This document shows positions 16,064 through 23,366 of a stretch of DNA of 33,678 nt, one piece after another. Numbering within the stretch: position 1 is the first letter of the stretch; each line of letters starts with the position of its first letter. The stretch covers positions 1 through 33,678 of the forward strand of contig CALMXK010000089.1 of the NCBI GenBank assembly GCA_937871165.1, given 5' to 3'. The stretch comes from an uncultured Actinomycetes bacterium (GTDB lineage: Bacteria; Actinomycetota; Thermoleophilia; Miltoncostaeales; Miltoncostaeaceae). The position numbers and the translations under genes are program-made. The notes under the pieces were generated by a model, which was not told the DNA's origin, searched no databases, and worked only from the letters and a program-made list of their open reading frames with translations.

Positions 16064-17440
16064 GTGCAGCACCCGGCCAACACGATCGCCACCGCCGCCG
16101 GCTGGCTCTCGCGACGCCTCGGCCGCGGCGGCGGCACCACGTTGCCCGGGGCACTCATCACCAAGTGGCGGCCTCAGGCCGTCCGCTCGATGCGCTGCAA
16201 GCTGACCGATGGCGCGCTCGTGATCTCGGCCACCAACGGCAAGACCACGACGGCACGCCTGATCGTGTCGTGCCTGCGAAGCGACGGCCGCACCCTGGTG
16301 ACCAACCCGAGCGGCGCCAACCTGATGTCGGGCGTCGCGAGTGCGCTTCTCGCCGCGCCGGCGCATCCGCTGGTGCCGGCACTCGGCGTCTTCGAAGTCG
16401 ACGAGGCCGCTCTTCCCGCGATCGCCGACCAGCTTGCGCCACGCGTCGTGCTGTTGATGAACCTGTTTCGTGACCAGCTGGACCGCTACGGCGAGCTGGA
16501 GCACATCTCCGAGCGGTGGCTTGGGATGCTGCAGGGACTCCCACCGAGCACCATCGTCGTGCTGAACGCGGATGATCCGGCCGTGGCGCATTTGGGTGAC
16601 GCGCATCCCAACATCGTGTGGTTCGGTATCGACGACACCTCGCGTGCACTCACAGAACTGCCGCATGCCGCGGACGCGCGACGCTGTCGACGCTGCGGTG
16701 AGCCGCTCATCTATGACGCCGTGCTCGTCGGTCACCTCGGGCACTGGCACTGTGACGCATGCGGGTGGCGGCGACCAACACCGTCGATTGCAGCCTCGGC
16801 GGTCACATTGCACGGGCTGGACACGATCGATGTAGACATCGCGACCCCTGGCGGGCCGATTGCGGTGCGTGGGCTGGCCCTCCCCGGATTGCACAACGCG
16901 TACAACGCGACCGCCGCCGCCGCGGCCGCCCTGACCCTCGGGGTTCCCGTCACCAGAATCGGTCAGGCGCTGCAGTCAAGCCAGGCGGCATTCGGACGCT
17001 CCGAACGGCTGACCATCACGGGGCGCGAGCTTGTCCTGCTGCTCATCAAGAACCCGGCCGGCGCCAACGAGATCGTCCGCACACTGGAACTCGATCCCGA
17101 GCCGCTCGACCTGGTGCTGTTCCTGAACGACCGCACAGCCGACGGCCGCGACGTGTCTTGGATCTGGGACGTCGACTACGAACCCCTGTTGCCGCGCATT
17201 CGTACGCTCACCATCGCCGGTGACCGTGCCCATGATCTGGCACTGCGCTTTCGCTACGCCGGCCTCGACGATTCGCGGATGCGCGTGGTCCCACCAACCG
17301 CCGACGCGCTTGACACCGCACTCGCGGGCACCGCCGACGGGCGTCCGCTGTATGCGCTTCCCACTTACACGGCGATGCTCGGACTTCGCGAGGTGCTGGT
17401 GGCGCGAGGCGTGGCACAGGAGTTCTGGCGTGACCGCTGA
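16064..17440 (+). CDS. murT: Lipid II isoglutaminyl synthase, MurT subunit
   Basis: A 458-residue Mur-ligase-like protein. With GatD it amidates the alpha-carboxylate of the D-glutamate residue in the lipid II stem peptide at the inner face of the membrane: MurT activates the carboxylate with ATP and GatD supplies ammonia. Visible: the P-loop ATNGKTTT (56-63), the middle-domain FRDQLDRYGEL, a four-cysteine zinc ribbon (C208, C211, C230, C233) as known in MurT proteins, and the DUF1727 C-terminal domain (LLIKNPAGANEIVRTL, LNDRTADGRDVSWIWDVDYE). The start is GTG at 16064, 8 nt after rpiA. The 3' end overlaps the methyltransferase gene by 11 nt. The partner gatD is one gene further on, not adjacent as is usual. 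Confidence 0.93.
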   Translation: MQHPANTIATAAGWLSRRLGRGGGTTLPGALITKWRPQAVRSMRCKLTDGALVISATNGKTTTARLIVSCLRSDGRTLVTNPSGANLMSGVASALLAAPAHPLVPALGVFEVDEAALPAIADQLAPRVVLLMNLFRDQLDRYGELEHISERWLGMLQGLPPSTIVVLNADDPAVAHLGDAHPNIVWFGIDDTSRALTELPHAADARRCRRCGEPLIYDAVLVGHLGHWHCDACGWRRPTPSIAASAVTLHGLDTIDVDIATPGGPIAVRGLALPGLHNAYNATAAAAAALTLGVPVTRIGQALQSSQAAFGRSERLTITGRELVLLLIKNPAGANEIVRTLELDPEPLDLVLFLNDRTADGRDVSWIWDVDYEPLLPRIRTLTIAGDRAHDLALRFRYAGLDDSRMRVVPPTADALDTALAGTADGRPLYALPTYTAMLGLREVLVARGVAQEFWRDR

Positions 17441-18191
17441 AGGGACTCCGGCCGACCGATTCGCCATCGAACACGCCCACTACCGCGACGACCTGGAAAT
17501 GTGGTCCCTTCTCGCCGACGGTGTGGATGGCCCGATCCTGGATCTCGGTGCTGCGGCGGGACGGGTCAGCCTGCACCTGGCGTCGCTCGGCCATCGCGTC
17601 GTTGCCGTCGACAGTGATCCGCAGATGGTCCGGCAGATCGTCGACGCTGCCGCGTTGGCGGGCGTCTCTGCAAACATCCGGGCGGTGTGTGCCGATCTTC
17701 GTACCTTGGATCTGGATGAGCGCTTCCCCCTCGTGCTGCTGCCGATGAACACGCTGCAGGTCTTTCTGACCCGCGACGACCAGGTGAGCGCGCTCCGCGC
17801 GATCCACCGGCACCTCATGCCGGAGAGCGAGTTCGTCTTCGACGTCATCGCGGCCGATCTGGCGGCGTTGGCGCAGAGCATCGGCACCCTGCATGCCACT
17901 GCGACCCATCACACCGATGACGGGCGCACACTCATCCACCACGCCCGATTCGATGAGGTGGAGGTCGAGACCGGCACGGTCCGTTTTACGCTGCTGATCG
18001 ACGAGATGGGACCGGATGGCAGTGCACACTACGAGCGGCCGCACACGGTGCACCTGTACTCGCCCACGGAGCTGTGGGAACTGCTGGCCGACGCCGGCAT
18101 GCAGGTGAACGCCGTCTACGGAGACTTCGACGGATCGCCGCTCGAGGAGTCCAGTGAGCGGCAGATCTTTCGCTGTGCGGTGGCCGAGTGA
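17430..18191 (+). CDS. SAM-dependent methyltransferase
   Basis: A 253-residue class I methyltransferase of the small-molecule type. Motif I ILDLGAAAGRVSLHLA binds S-adenosylmethionine, VVAVDSDPQMV is the acidic ribose-binding strand, and VCADLRTLDLDERFPLVLLPMNTLQVFL covers motifs II and III. The C-terminal half forms the usual beta-sheet lid. A strong ribosome site (AGGAG, 7 nt before GTG at 17430) fixes the start inside the end of murT. The stop overlaps gatD as GTGA, so murT, this gene and gatD are translationally linked. That position suggests action on a cell-wall precursor or an associated metabolite, but the substrate is not visible from sequence. Confidence 0.82.
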   Translation: MTAEGTPADRFAIEHAHYRDDLEMWSLLADGVDGPILDLGAAAGRVSLHLASLGHRVVAVDSDPQMVRQIVDAAALAGVSANIRAVCADLRTLDLDERFPLVLLPMNTLQVFLTRDDQVSALRAIHRHLMPESEFVFDVIAADLAALAQSIGTLHATATHHTDDGRTLIHHARFDEVEVETGTVRFTLLIDEMGPDGSAHYERPHTVHLYSPTELWELLADAGMQVNAVYGDFDGSPLEESSERQIFRCAVAE

Positions 18192-18934
18192 GCACGTTCC
18201 GACTGGCACACCTGTACCCGCGGGAGCTCAACATCTATGCGGACCGCGGCAACATCGCCGTGTTCGACCGACGCACATCCTGGCGTGGGCTCGGCGTCGA
18301 GGTGATCGAGGTTGGGATCGGCGATCCGGTCCCGACGGACGCGCACCTGTACTACCTGGGCGGCGGTCAGGATCGCGACCAGCTCGCCGTTGCGGATGAC
18401 CTGCGTGGGGACAAGGGAACGACGTTGCGTGGGCTTGTCGACGACGGCGCGTGCCTGCTCGCCGTGTGCGGCGGCTACCAGTTGGCCGGCCACGGGTACA
18501 CCGGTGTCGACGGCACGCGCATGGATGGCATCTCTGTGCTCGATGCGGACACCGTCGCCGGCGGGCCGCCGCGGTTGATCGGTGACGTGGTGATCGAGGC
18601 GCGCCTGGACGGCCAGACCCACACCGTCGTGGGCTTTGAAAACCACGCAGGCCGCACGCGGTTGGGTGTCGGCTCGTCTCCGCTTGGCGTCGTGACCTCA
18701 GGACACGGCAACAACGGCAAGGACGGTTTCGAGGGCGCCGTCACCAAGCACGCGATCGGCACCTACCTGCACGGACCGTTGCTGCCAAAGAATCCGTGGC
18801 TCGCCGATCTGTTGATCGCGTGGGCGCTCGAGTACGCAACAGGCTCGCGACCGGTGCTGGAACCACTTGACGACCACCTCGAGGAGGCGGCGCATGCTGC
18901 CGCAATCGTGCGGACGCGCCAGCCGAACCGCTAG
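18188..18934 (+). CDS. gatD: Lipid II isoglutaminyl synthase, GatD subunit
   Basis: A 248-residue class I glutamine amidotransferase (CobB/CobQ-like), the glutaminase partner of MurT. The nucleophile is C94 in VCGGYQ, the same number as in the characterised Staphylococcus aureus GatD, and the paired histidine is H195 in TYLHGPLLPKN. Other family marks are the LAHLYPRELNIYADRGN start and YYLGGGQDRDQ. It releases ammonia from glutamine for amidation of lipid II. The GTG start overlaps the methyltransferase stop (GTGA). The 3' end overlaps the next gene by 41 nt. Confidence 0.93.
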   Translation: MSTFRLAHLYPRELNIYADRGNIAVFDRRTSWRGLGVEVIEVGIGDPVPTDAHLYYLGGGQDRDQLAVADDLRGDKGTTLRGLVDDGACLLAVCGGYQLAGHGYTGVDGTRMDGISVLDADTVAGGPPRLIGDVVIEARLDGQTHTVVGFENHAGRTRLGVGSSPLGVVTSGHGNNGKDGFEGAVTKHAIGTYLHGPLLPKNPWLADLLIAWALEYATGSRPVLEPLDDHLEEAAHAAAIVRTRQPNR

Positions 18935-19679
18935 CGCCCTCGTCGGTCTGCTGATCCTCTCCGGCTGCGGCGGGTCGACGGATGTTGAACATCTGGTGGC
19001 CACGGTGCATGCGACGCGTCCACATGACGAACTCGCGTTCACCGAGGGTCTGCAGGTCGCCGGGGACCTGCTGTACGAGTCGAGCGGGCGCGAAGGGACG
19101 AGCAACCTGCGTGCAGTCGCGTTGGCATCGGGCAAGGAGACCGCCCGTCGGACCTACCCGGCGCCGATCTTCGCCGAAGGGATCGGCATCGACGGCGATC
19201 GGATCGTCCAACTGACATGGAAGGACGGCGTCGCGTACATCTCCTCACGCGCGGACCTGAAACCGCTCGGCACCTATCGCTACGACGGCGAGGGATGGGG
19301 CCTTTGCCTGTCGGGCGACGGGTGGGTGATGAGCAACGGGTCGGACACACTTACGGTGCGTGACCGGGCGTCGTTTGCTGCCCGATCCACGGTTCGTGTG
19401 ACCTTGGAGGGCACCCCGGTCGATCAGCTGAACGAGCTCGAGTGCGTCGGTGATCAGGTGTACGCAAACGTGTGGAAGACCAACCAGATCCTGCGGATCG
19501 AAAAGAGCGGCCGCGTGTCGGCGGTTATCGACGCGTCGAACCTGCCGGTGTCCCGTCCGGATGACCCCGACGCGGTGCTCAACGGCATCGCCTACTTGCC
19601 GGCGACCCGGCGGTTCCTGCTGACCGGCAAGCTGTGGCCGACGATGTTCGAGGTCACCTTCGAGGAACCGACGCGGTGA
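18894..19679 (+). CDS. Glutamine cyclotransferase, lipoprotein form
   Basis: A 261-residue exported protein of the glutaminyl-peptide cyclotransferase family (five-bladed beta-propeller, plant-type), which turns N-terminal Gln into pyroglutamate. Marks: PHDELAFTEGLQVAGDLLYESSGREGTSNLRAV, GWGLCLSGDGWVMSNGSDTL, LNELECVGDQVYANVWKTNQI and the closing LNGIAYLPATRRFLLTGKLWPTMFEV. The N terminus has a lipobox LSGC with the lipidated cysteine at 25, so the enzyme is anchored on the outside. The ATG at 18894 is chosen because GAGGAGG lies 6 nt upstream. It overlaps gatD by 41 nt and the next gene by 4 nt (GTGA), so it belongs to the same operon. A link to cell-wall work is inference. Confidence 0.88.
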   Translation: MLPQSCGRASRTASALVGLLILSGCGGSTDVEHLVATVHATRPHDELAFTEGLQVAGDLLYESSGREGTSNLRAVALASGKETARRTYPAPIFAEGIGIDGDRIVQLTWKDGVAYISSRADLKPLGTYRYDGEGWGLCLSGDGWVMSNGSDTLTVRDRASFAARSTVRVTLEGTPVDQLNELECVGDQVYANVWKTNQILRIEKSGRVSAVIDASNLPVSRPDDPDAVLNGIAYLPATRRFLLTGKLWPTMFEVTFEEPTR

Positions 19680-19984
19680 ACAGGCACCCGGACCGGTCCG
19701 GTGAGCTTCCATCGGGGCTGCCGGTGGAACGGATGCGCAACCTGGGTCCGGCGAGCGCACGCATGTTGCGCTCGATCGATGTTCATACGGCCGACGACCT
19801 GGCCGACATCGGTGCGCTTGCGGCGTTCATCCGGCTGCGCGCCGAGACCACCCACTCGCCGTCGCTGAACCTGCTCTGGGCCATGGAGGCGTCGCTCCTT
19901 GACATCGACTGGCGCGACCTGCCCCCTGCGCTCATGGCGCGACGGCGGGAGCAACTCGGTGAGCCCATGGGTACCGACAACTGA
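19676..19984 (+). CDS. TfoX C-terminal domain protein
   Basis: A 102-residue protein made of one TfoX C-terminal-type domain: MRNLGPASARMLRSIDVHTADDLADIGA, FIRLRAE, then SLNLLWAMEASLLDIDWRDLP. This helix-hairpin-helix-like fold is found as a stand-alone protein and in TfoX/Sxy. Stand-alone versions have no established function; a competence role should not be assumed since the TfoX N-terminal domain is absent. The GTG start overlaps the cyclotransferase stop as GTGA. It is the last gene of the rpiA-murT operon and ends 17 nt from the convergent dut gene, with no terminator that I can see. Confidence 0.8.
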   Translation: MNRHPDRSGELPSGLPVERMRNLGPASARMLRSIDVHTADDLADIGALAAFIRLRAETTHSPSLNLLWAMEASLLDIDWRDLPPALMARRREQLGEPMGTDN

Positions 19985-20001
19985 AGGGCACACCGACGGT
20001 T

Positions 20002-20436
20002 CTAGCGTCCCGTGGAGCCGAAGCCGTCCTCGCCCCTGCCGTCCGAACTCGGCAGTTCCGCGACCTCGTGCGGATCGATCAGACCGACCGGCGTGAGGAC
20101 GAGCTGTGCGACACGCTCCCCCACCTCGACCGTGAACGCGTCGGGACCGTGGTTGACCAGGAGCACAACGAGCTCGCCGCGGTAGCCGGCGTCGATCAGA
20201 CCGGGAGCGTTCGCGACGGTGACGCCGTACTTGCGCGCCAGGCCGGAGCGCGGCACGACGAGACCGGCCCACCCCGGGGTGATCGCGACGGCGACTCCCG
20301 TTGGGACCGCCGCGGACCCGCCGGGATCGATTGTGCAGCCCTCCGCGGCGAACAGGTCCAGTCCTGCGTCGCCCGGATGCGCCCGGCGTGGAAGCTGGGC
20401 GTCCGGGCGCAGACGCCGAACCGGCAGATCGCTCAC
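20002..20436 (-). CDS. dut: dUTP diphosphatase
   Basis: A 144-residue trimeric-type dUTPase that hydrolyses dUTP to dUMP and pyrophosphate, keeping uracil out of DNA and feeding thymidylate synthesis. All five motifs are present: I HPGDAGLDLFA, II VPRSGLA, III GLIDAGYRGELVVLLVNHG with the catalytic D82, IV ERVAQLVL, and V RGEDGFGSTGR, the C-terminal arm that closes over the substrate. The GTG start overlaps the dapL stop (GTGA), so it is coupled to dapL. It is the last gene of the dapF-dapL-dut group and converges on the TfoX-C gene. Confidence 0.95.
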   Translation of the reverse strand: MSDLPVRRLRPDAQLPRRAHPGDAGLDLFAAEGCTIDPGGSAAVPTGVAVAITPGWAGLVVPRSGLARKYGVTVANAPGLIDAGYRGELVVLLVNHGPDAFTVEVGERVAQLVLTPVGLIDPHEVAELPSSDGRGEDGFGSTGR

Positions 20437-21602
20437 TTGATGAGCTTCGCGATGCGTTCGGCCGCTTCGTTCAGGCGTGCATCGTCGACCGTGAGGCTCA
20501 TACGGACGAACCCTTCGCCGCTTGGGCCGTACGCGGCGCCGGGCGAGATCACGACCGCAGCCTCCTCGAGCACCAACTCCGCGAACGACGCGGATGTGTG
20601 GCCGTCGGGCACGCGGGTCCACAGGTAGATCGTGCCCTTCGGCGCGTTGACCTCCATGCCGATGGCGCGAAGTGCGTCCACCAGCACGTCGCGGCGGCGA
20701 CGGTAGATCTCGCACATCTGTGCCACCGACGACTGGTCGCTTGCGAGCGCGGCGATGCTCGCCTCCTGGATGGCTTCGAACATGCCGCTGTCGATGTTGG
20801 TCTTGAGCTGCCAGTAGGCGGCGACCAGATCCGCGTTGCCGACGACCGCACCCGACCGCCAACCGGTCATGTTGTAGGTCTTCGACAGCGAGAACACCTC
20901 GATGCCGATCTCCTTGGCGCCCGGGGTCTCAAGGAACGACGGGGCGCGGTAGCCGTCGAAGGTGATCTCCGAGTAGGCGTTGTCATGCACCACGATGATG
21001 TCGTGCTTGGTGGCGAACGCGACCAGTCGGGCGAAGAAGTCGTCTTCGATGACCGCGCCGGTCGGATTGTTCGGGTAGTTGACGTACAGCAGCTTGGCCC
21101 GGTCGGCCACGTCGGCCGGGATGGCATTCAGATCCGGCTGGAACCCGAGCTCCGGCACGAGCGGCATGGGGACCGGCTCGGCGCCAGCGATGATCGGACC
21201 GTTGGTGTACACCGGGTAGCCGGGATCGCTTGCCAGCACCACGTCACCGGGATCCAAGAACGCCAGGTTGATGTTGGCGATCGCTTCCTTGGCGCCGAGG
21301 GCCGGAATGATCTCCGTCGCCGGATCGAGCTCCACACCGAACCGGGAGGCGTAGAACGCCGCGATGCCTTCGCGGAAACTGTCGCGGCCGCGGTTTGACG
21401 GATACTGATGGGTGTTGGGGTTGGCGACGTGCTCCTGCATCGCGCGCACCACGAGCTCCGGGGTGGGCGTGTCCGGGTCGCCGATGCCGAGCGAGATGAC
21501 GTCGACGCCTGCAGCGCGCTTGTCGGAGATCTTCTTCTCGAGCTGCGCGAACAGGTAGGGCGGCAGCTTCTGCAGGCGGGCGGCGGCTTTCGGGGTGCTC
21601 AT
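20433..21602 (-). CDS. dapL: LL-diaminopimelate aminotransferase
   Basis: A 389-residue PLP-dependent class I/II aminotransferase. DapL converts tetrahydrodipicolinate directly to LL-2,6-diaminopimelate with glutamate as amino donor, bypassing the succinylase or acetylase branch of lysine synthesis. Family marks: RLQKLPPYLF near the N terminus, SLGIGDPDTPTP, QYPSNRG, NYPNNPTGA, and the PLP lysine K241 in SLSKTYNMTGWRSG. The ATG at 21602 is 2 nt after the dapF stop; GGAG lies within the end of dapF. Its place directly after dapF, the next enzyme in the pathway, supports DapL over a general aspartate aminotransferase, which remains the main alternative. Confidence 0.85.
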   Translation of the reverse strand: MSTPKAAARLQKLPPYLFAQLEKKISDKRAAGVDVISLGIGDPDTPTPELVVRAMQEHVANPNTHQYPSNRGRDSFREGIAAFYASRFGVELDPATEIIPALGAKEAIANINLAFLDPGDVVLASDPGYPVYTNGPIIAGAEPVPMPLVPELGFQPDLNAIPADVADRAKLLYVNYPNNPTGAVIEDDFFARLVAFATKHDIIVVHDNAYSEITFDGYRAPSFLETPGAKEIGIEVFSLSKTYNMTGWRSGAVVGNADLVAAYWQLKTNIDSGMFEAIQEASIAALASDQSSVAQMCEIYRRRRDVLVDALRAIGMEVNAPKGTIYLWTRVPDGHTSASFAELVLEEAAVVISPGAAYGPSGEGFVRMSLTVDDARLNEAAERIAKLIK

Positions 21603-21604
21603 AC

Positions 21605-22411
21605 TCAGCGGGTCTCCAATTGTTCGCGAAGCGCGGGCGACAGTTCGCCAGCGTAGATCAGTTCGGCGGGGCCGGTCATCGTGACATCCAGATCGTCGGC
21701 GACGGCGATTTCGAGATCGCCTCCGGCGAGATGCACCGTCACGGGGCTCACGAGCCCGGACAGGCGGACCGCGGCGACGGCCGAGGCACAGGCGCCGGTT
21801 CCGCACGCCATGGTCTCTCCCACGCCGCGTTCCCAAACGCGCATGGTGAGCTCGGACGGGCCGTCGGCTCGGATGAACTCGACGTTCGTGCGGTTGGGAA
21901 ACCGCGGCGCCACTTCGATTTCCGGGCCGAGCGTTTGGACGACGCTCTCCGGATCGGCGTGTTCAATGATCGCGTGCGGGTTGCCGGTGGTGACGAAGGC
22001 GAACTCGACGTCGCCGCCGGTGGTGGCGAGTGTTTCGCGTCCTTCGCCGTCCGGGAACACGGCCTGCCCCATCCCCACCTGGACGCGTTGGTCCGCCAGC
22101 TCGGTCACGGTCACTGGACCGCCACCGGTCAGAACCGTCCCACCGCCGTCGATGTCGCCGTGGAGGATGAGGTGCCGGGTGACCATGCGGATGCCGTTGC
22201 CGCAGTTCTCGGCGTGGCTGCCGTCGGGGTTCCAGACGGTCATGCGCGGGGTGCCGGTTTCGAAGTCGACTTCGAGGATGCCGTCACCGCCGACACCGAA
22301 GTTGCGGTCGCAAATGAGCTCCGCTCGCGTCGGGGTGAGCGGCAGTTCCCAGTCGTCGCGTCGCACGATCAGGTAGTTGTTGCCGAGGCCTTGCCATTTC
22401 TCGAATTTCAC
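21605..22411 (-). CDS. dapF: Diaminopimelate epimerase
   Basis: A 268-residue PLP-independent epimerase that turns LL-diaminopimelate into the meso form used for lysine and peptidoglycan. The two catalytic cysteines are present: C70 in HAENCGNGIR and C203 in ETMACGTGACA. The N terminus KWQGLGNNYL matches the family, with N-Y in place of the common D-F. The start is taken as GTG at 22411: a -10 element TACGCT ends 7 nt before it, suggesting a leaderless mRNA, whereas the longer frame begins with TTG at 22432. It is followed closely by dapL and dut and preceded by a 280-bp gap with two palindromes. Confidence 0.93.
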   Translation of the reverse strand: MKFEKWQGLGNNYLIVRRDDWELPLTPTRAELICDRNFGVGGDGILEVDFETGTPRMTVWNPDGSHAENCGNGIRMVTRHLILHGDIDGGGTVLTGGGPVTVTELADQRVQVGMGQAVFPDGEGRETLATTGGDVEFAFVTTGNPHAIIEHADPESVVQTLGPEIEVAPRFPNRTNVEFIRADGPSELTMRVWERGVGETMACGTGACASAVAAVRLSGLVSPVTVHLAGGDLEIAVADDLDVTMTGPAELIYAGELSPALREQLETR

Positions 22412-22418
22412 GCTGATC

Positions 22419-22424
22419 AGCGTA
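22419..22424 (-). promoter_or_regulatory. Leaderless-type -10 element of dapF
   Basis: On the minus strand TACGCT ends 7 nt before the GTG of dapF, so transcription would start at the start codon. No -35 match is visible at the right distance. It would let dapF-dapL-dut be transcribed apart from miaB-miaA. Confidence 0.4.
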
Positions 22425-22466
22425 CCGGTCAAGGGCCGCTGGAGCCCGTTCTCTGCGGCGTCGAGC

Positions 22467-22505
22467 AGTTAACCATTCTGGTGCCTGGCACCAGAATGGT
22501 TAACT
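22467..22505. repeat. 39-nt perfect palindrome, copy 1
   Basis: Inverted repeat with 19-nt arms and a single central T: AGTTAACCATTCTGGTGCC pairs perfectly with its complement on the other side. Outside it, GAGCAG (22464-22469) and CTGCTC (22513-22518) are also complementary. No T-run follows on either strand, so it is not an intrinsic terminator. It is a REP-like element in the gap before dapF. Confidence 0.9.
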
Positions 22506-22611
22506 CGAACCCCTGCTCAGAGCAACAAATGTCGTCGGTTCGTCCCGCCCTGCACATGTCGGCGATGGTCAACGGCGATACGTCACTGCGGGCCCGGGAC
22601 CGTGCCTCAGC

Positions 22612-22650
22612 AGTTAACCGTTCTGGTGTCTGACACCAGAATGGTTAACT
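22612..22650. repeat. 39-nt palindrome, copy 2
   Basis: Second copy, 145 bp from the first and in the same orientation: AGTTAACCGTTCTGGTGTC with one mismatch to the opposite arm. Relative to copy 1, the tip changed from GCC/GGC to GTC/GAC, a paired change that keeps the stem. The downstream flank GAAC-N-CCTGCTCAG is shared by both copies, so the repeated unit is near 60 bp. Confidence 0.9.
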
Positions 22651-22691
22651 AGAACGCCTGCTCAGGCCGGGAAAATCCCTGAATGCGTCAC

Positions 22692-23366
22692 TCACCGCTG
22701 ACCTGCAGCCGCGTCGACGAACGCCGTAATCAGCGGGTGAACAGGCGAACCGGCGAGCGCACCGATGTGCGGTTGAAAGAGCGTCGCCACAAAGAACGGA
22801 TGATTCGGCCACCGCAGGAGTTGGACGGGCGCGTCGGCCGACGTCGCACCCACCTCCACGCCGGCGCGGACGAGTCGTTCCACTGCGCCGGGCGTGGGCG
22901 CGAAGTTGCAAAAGTGAGTCCCCTCGAACGGACCGCCCATCAGATCGGCAAACCACGTTCCCGGCGAAGGCACCACCTGTCGCACCTCGCCGTACAGACT
23001 GCACGCCAGCTTCGTCACGACATTGTCGTCAGCGACGCCATCGGATTCTTCATGGCTCGCCGCACCTCCGAGCCAGTTGCGCACCGATTCGATCACGGCG
23101 TACTGCAGCCCACCGCAGGTTCCGAGAAACGGAATCCCGTTCTCTCGCGCACGCCGAATCGCAGCGTCGGCGGCAAGGTCGTCGGCATACGGGGAGCCGG
23201 GAACCAACCAGATCCCGTCAAAGCCCTCCAACGATGTGCCGGAATCGGTCGCAACCCACGCGGTCCGAACATCAAGCTGCGATCGAAGCGCATTGAGCTC
23301 CTGATGGCTCCGGTGCCCCCGGTCCTCACCGACCAGTGCGATACACGTGCGGTCACGTCTGCTCAT
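22692..23366 (-). CDS. CTP-synthase-C-terminal-like amidotransferase
   Basis: A 224-residue protein related to the glutamine amidotransferase half of CTP synthase, without the synthetase half. Such stand-alone proteins are known as the CTP synthase C-terminal region-related family; their function is not established. Seen: IALVGEDRGHRSHQELNAL, WLVPGSPYAD, the nucleophile elbow GTCGGLQ with C84, EGTHFCNFAPTP, and FFVATLFQPH. In active amidotransferases the last motif reads HPE; here it is Q198-P199-H200, so the usual His-Glu pair is lost and standard glutaminase activity is doubtful. The ATG overlaps the miaA stop (ATGA), so it is coupled to miaA. Confidence 0.78.
   Translation of the reverse strand: MSRRDRTCIALVGEDRGHRSHQELNALRSQLDVRTAWVATDSGTSLEGFDGIWLVPGSPYADDLAADAAIRRARENGIPFLGTCGGLQYAVIESVRNWLGGAASHEESDGVADDNVVTKLACSLYGEVRQVVPSPGTWFADLMGGPFEGTHFCNFAPTPGAVERLVRAGVEVGATSADAPVQLLRWPNHPFFVATLFQPHIGALAGSPVHPLITAFVDAAAGQR

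Noticed and set aside
22467..22650. Palindromes as rho-independent terminators
   Set aside because: Neither copy is followed by a T-run on either strand.
22692..23366. Selenoprotein
   Set aside because: Some family members are labelled as selenoproteins, but here the elbow has an ordinary cysteine codon and the frame has no internal TGA.
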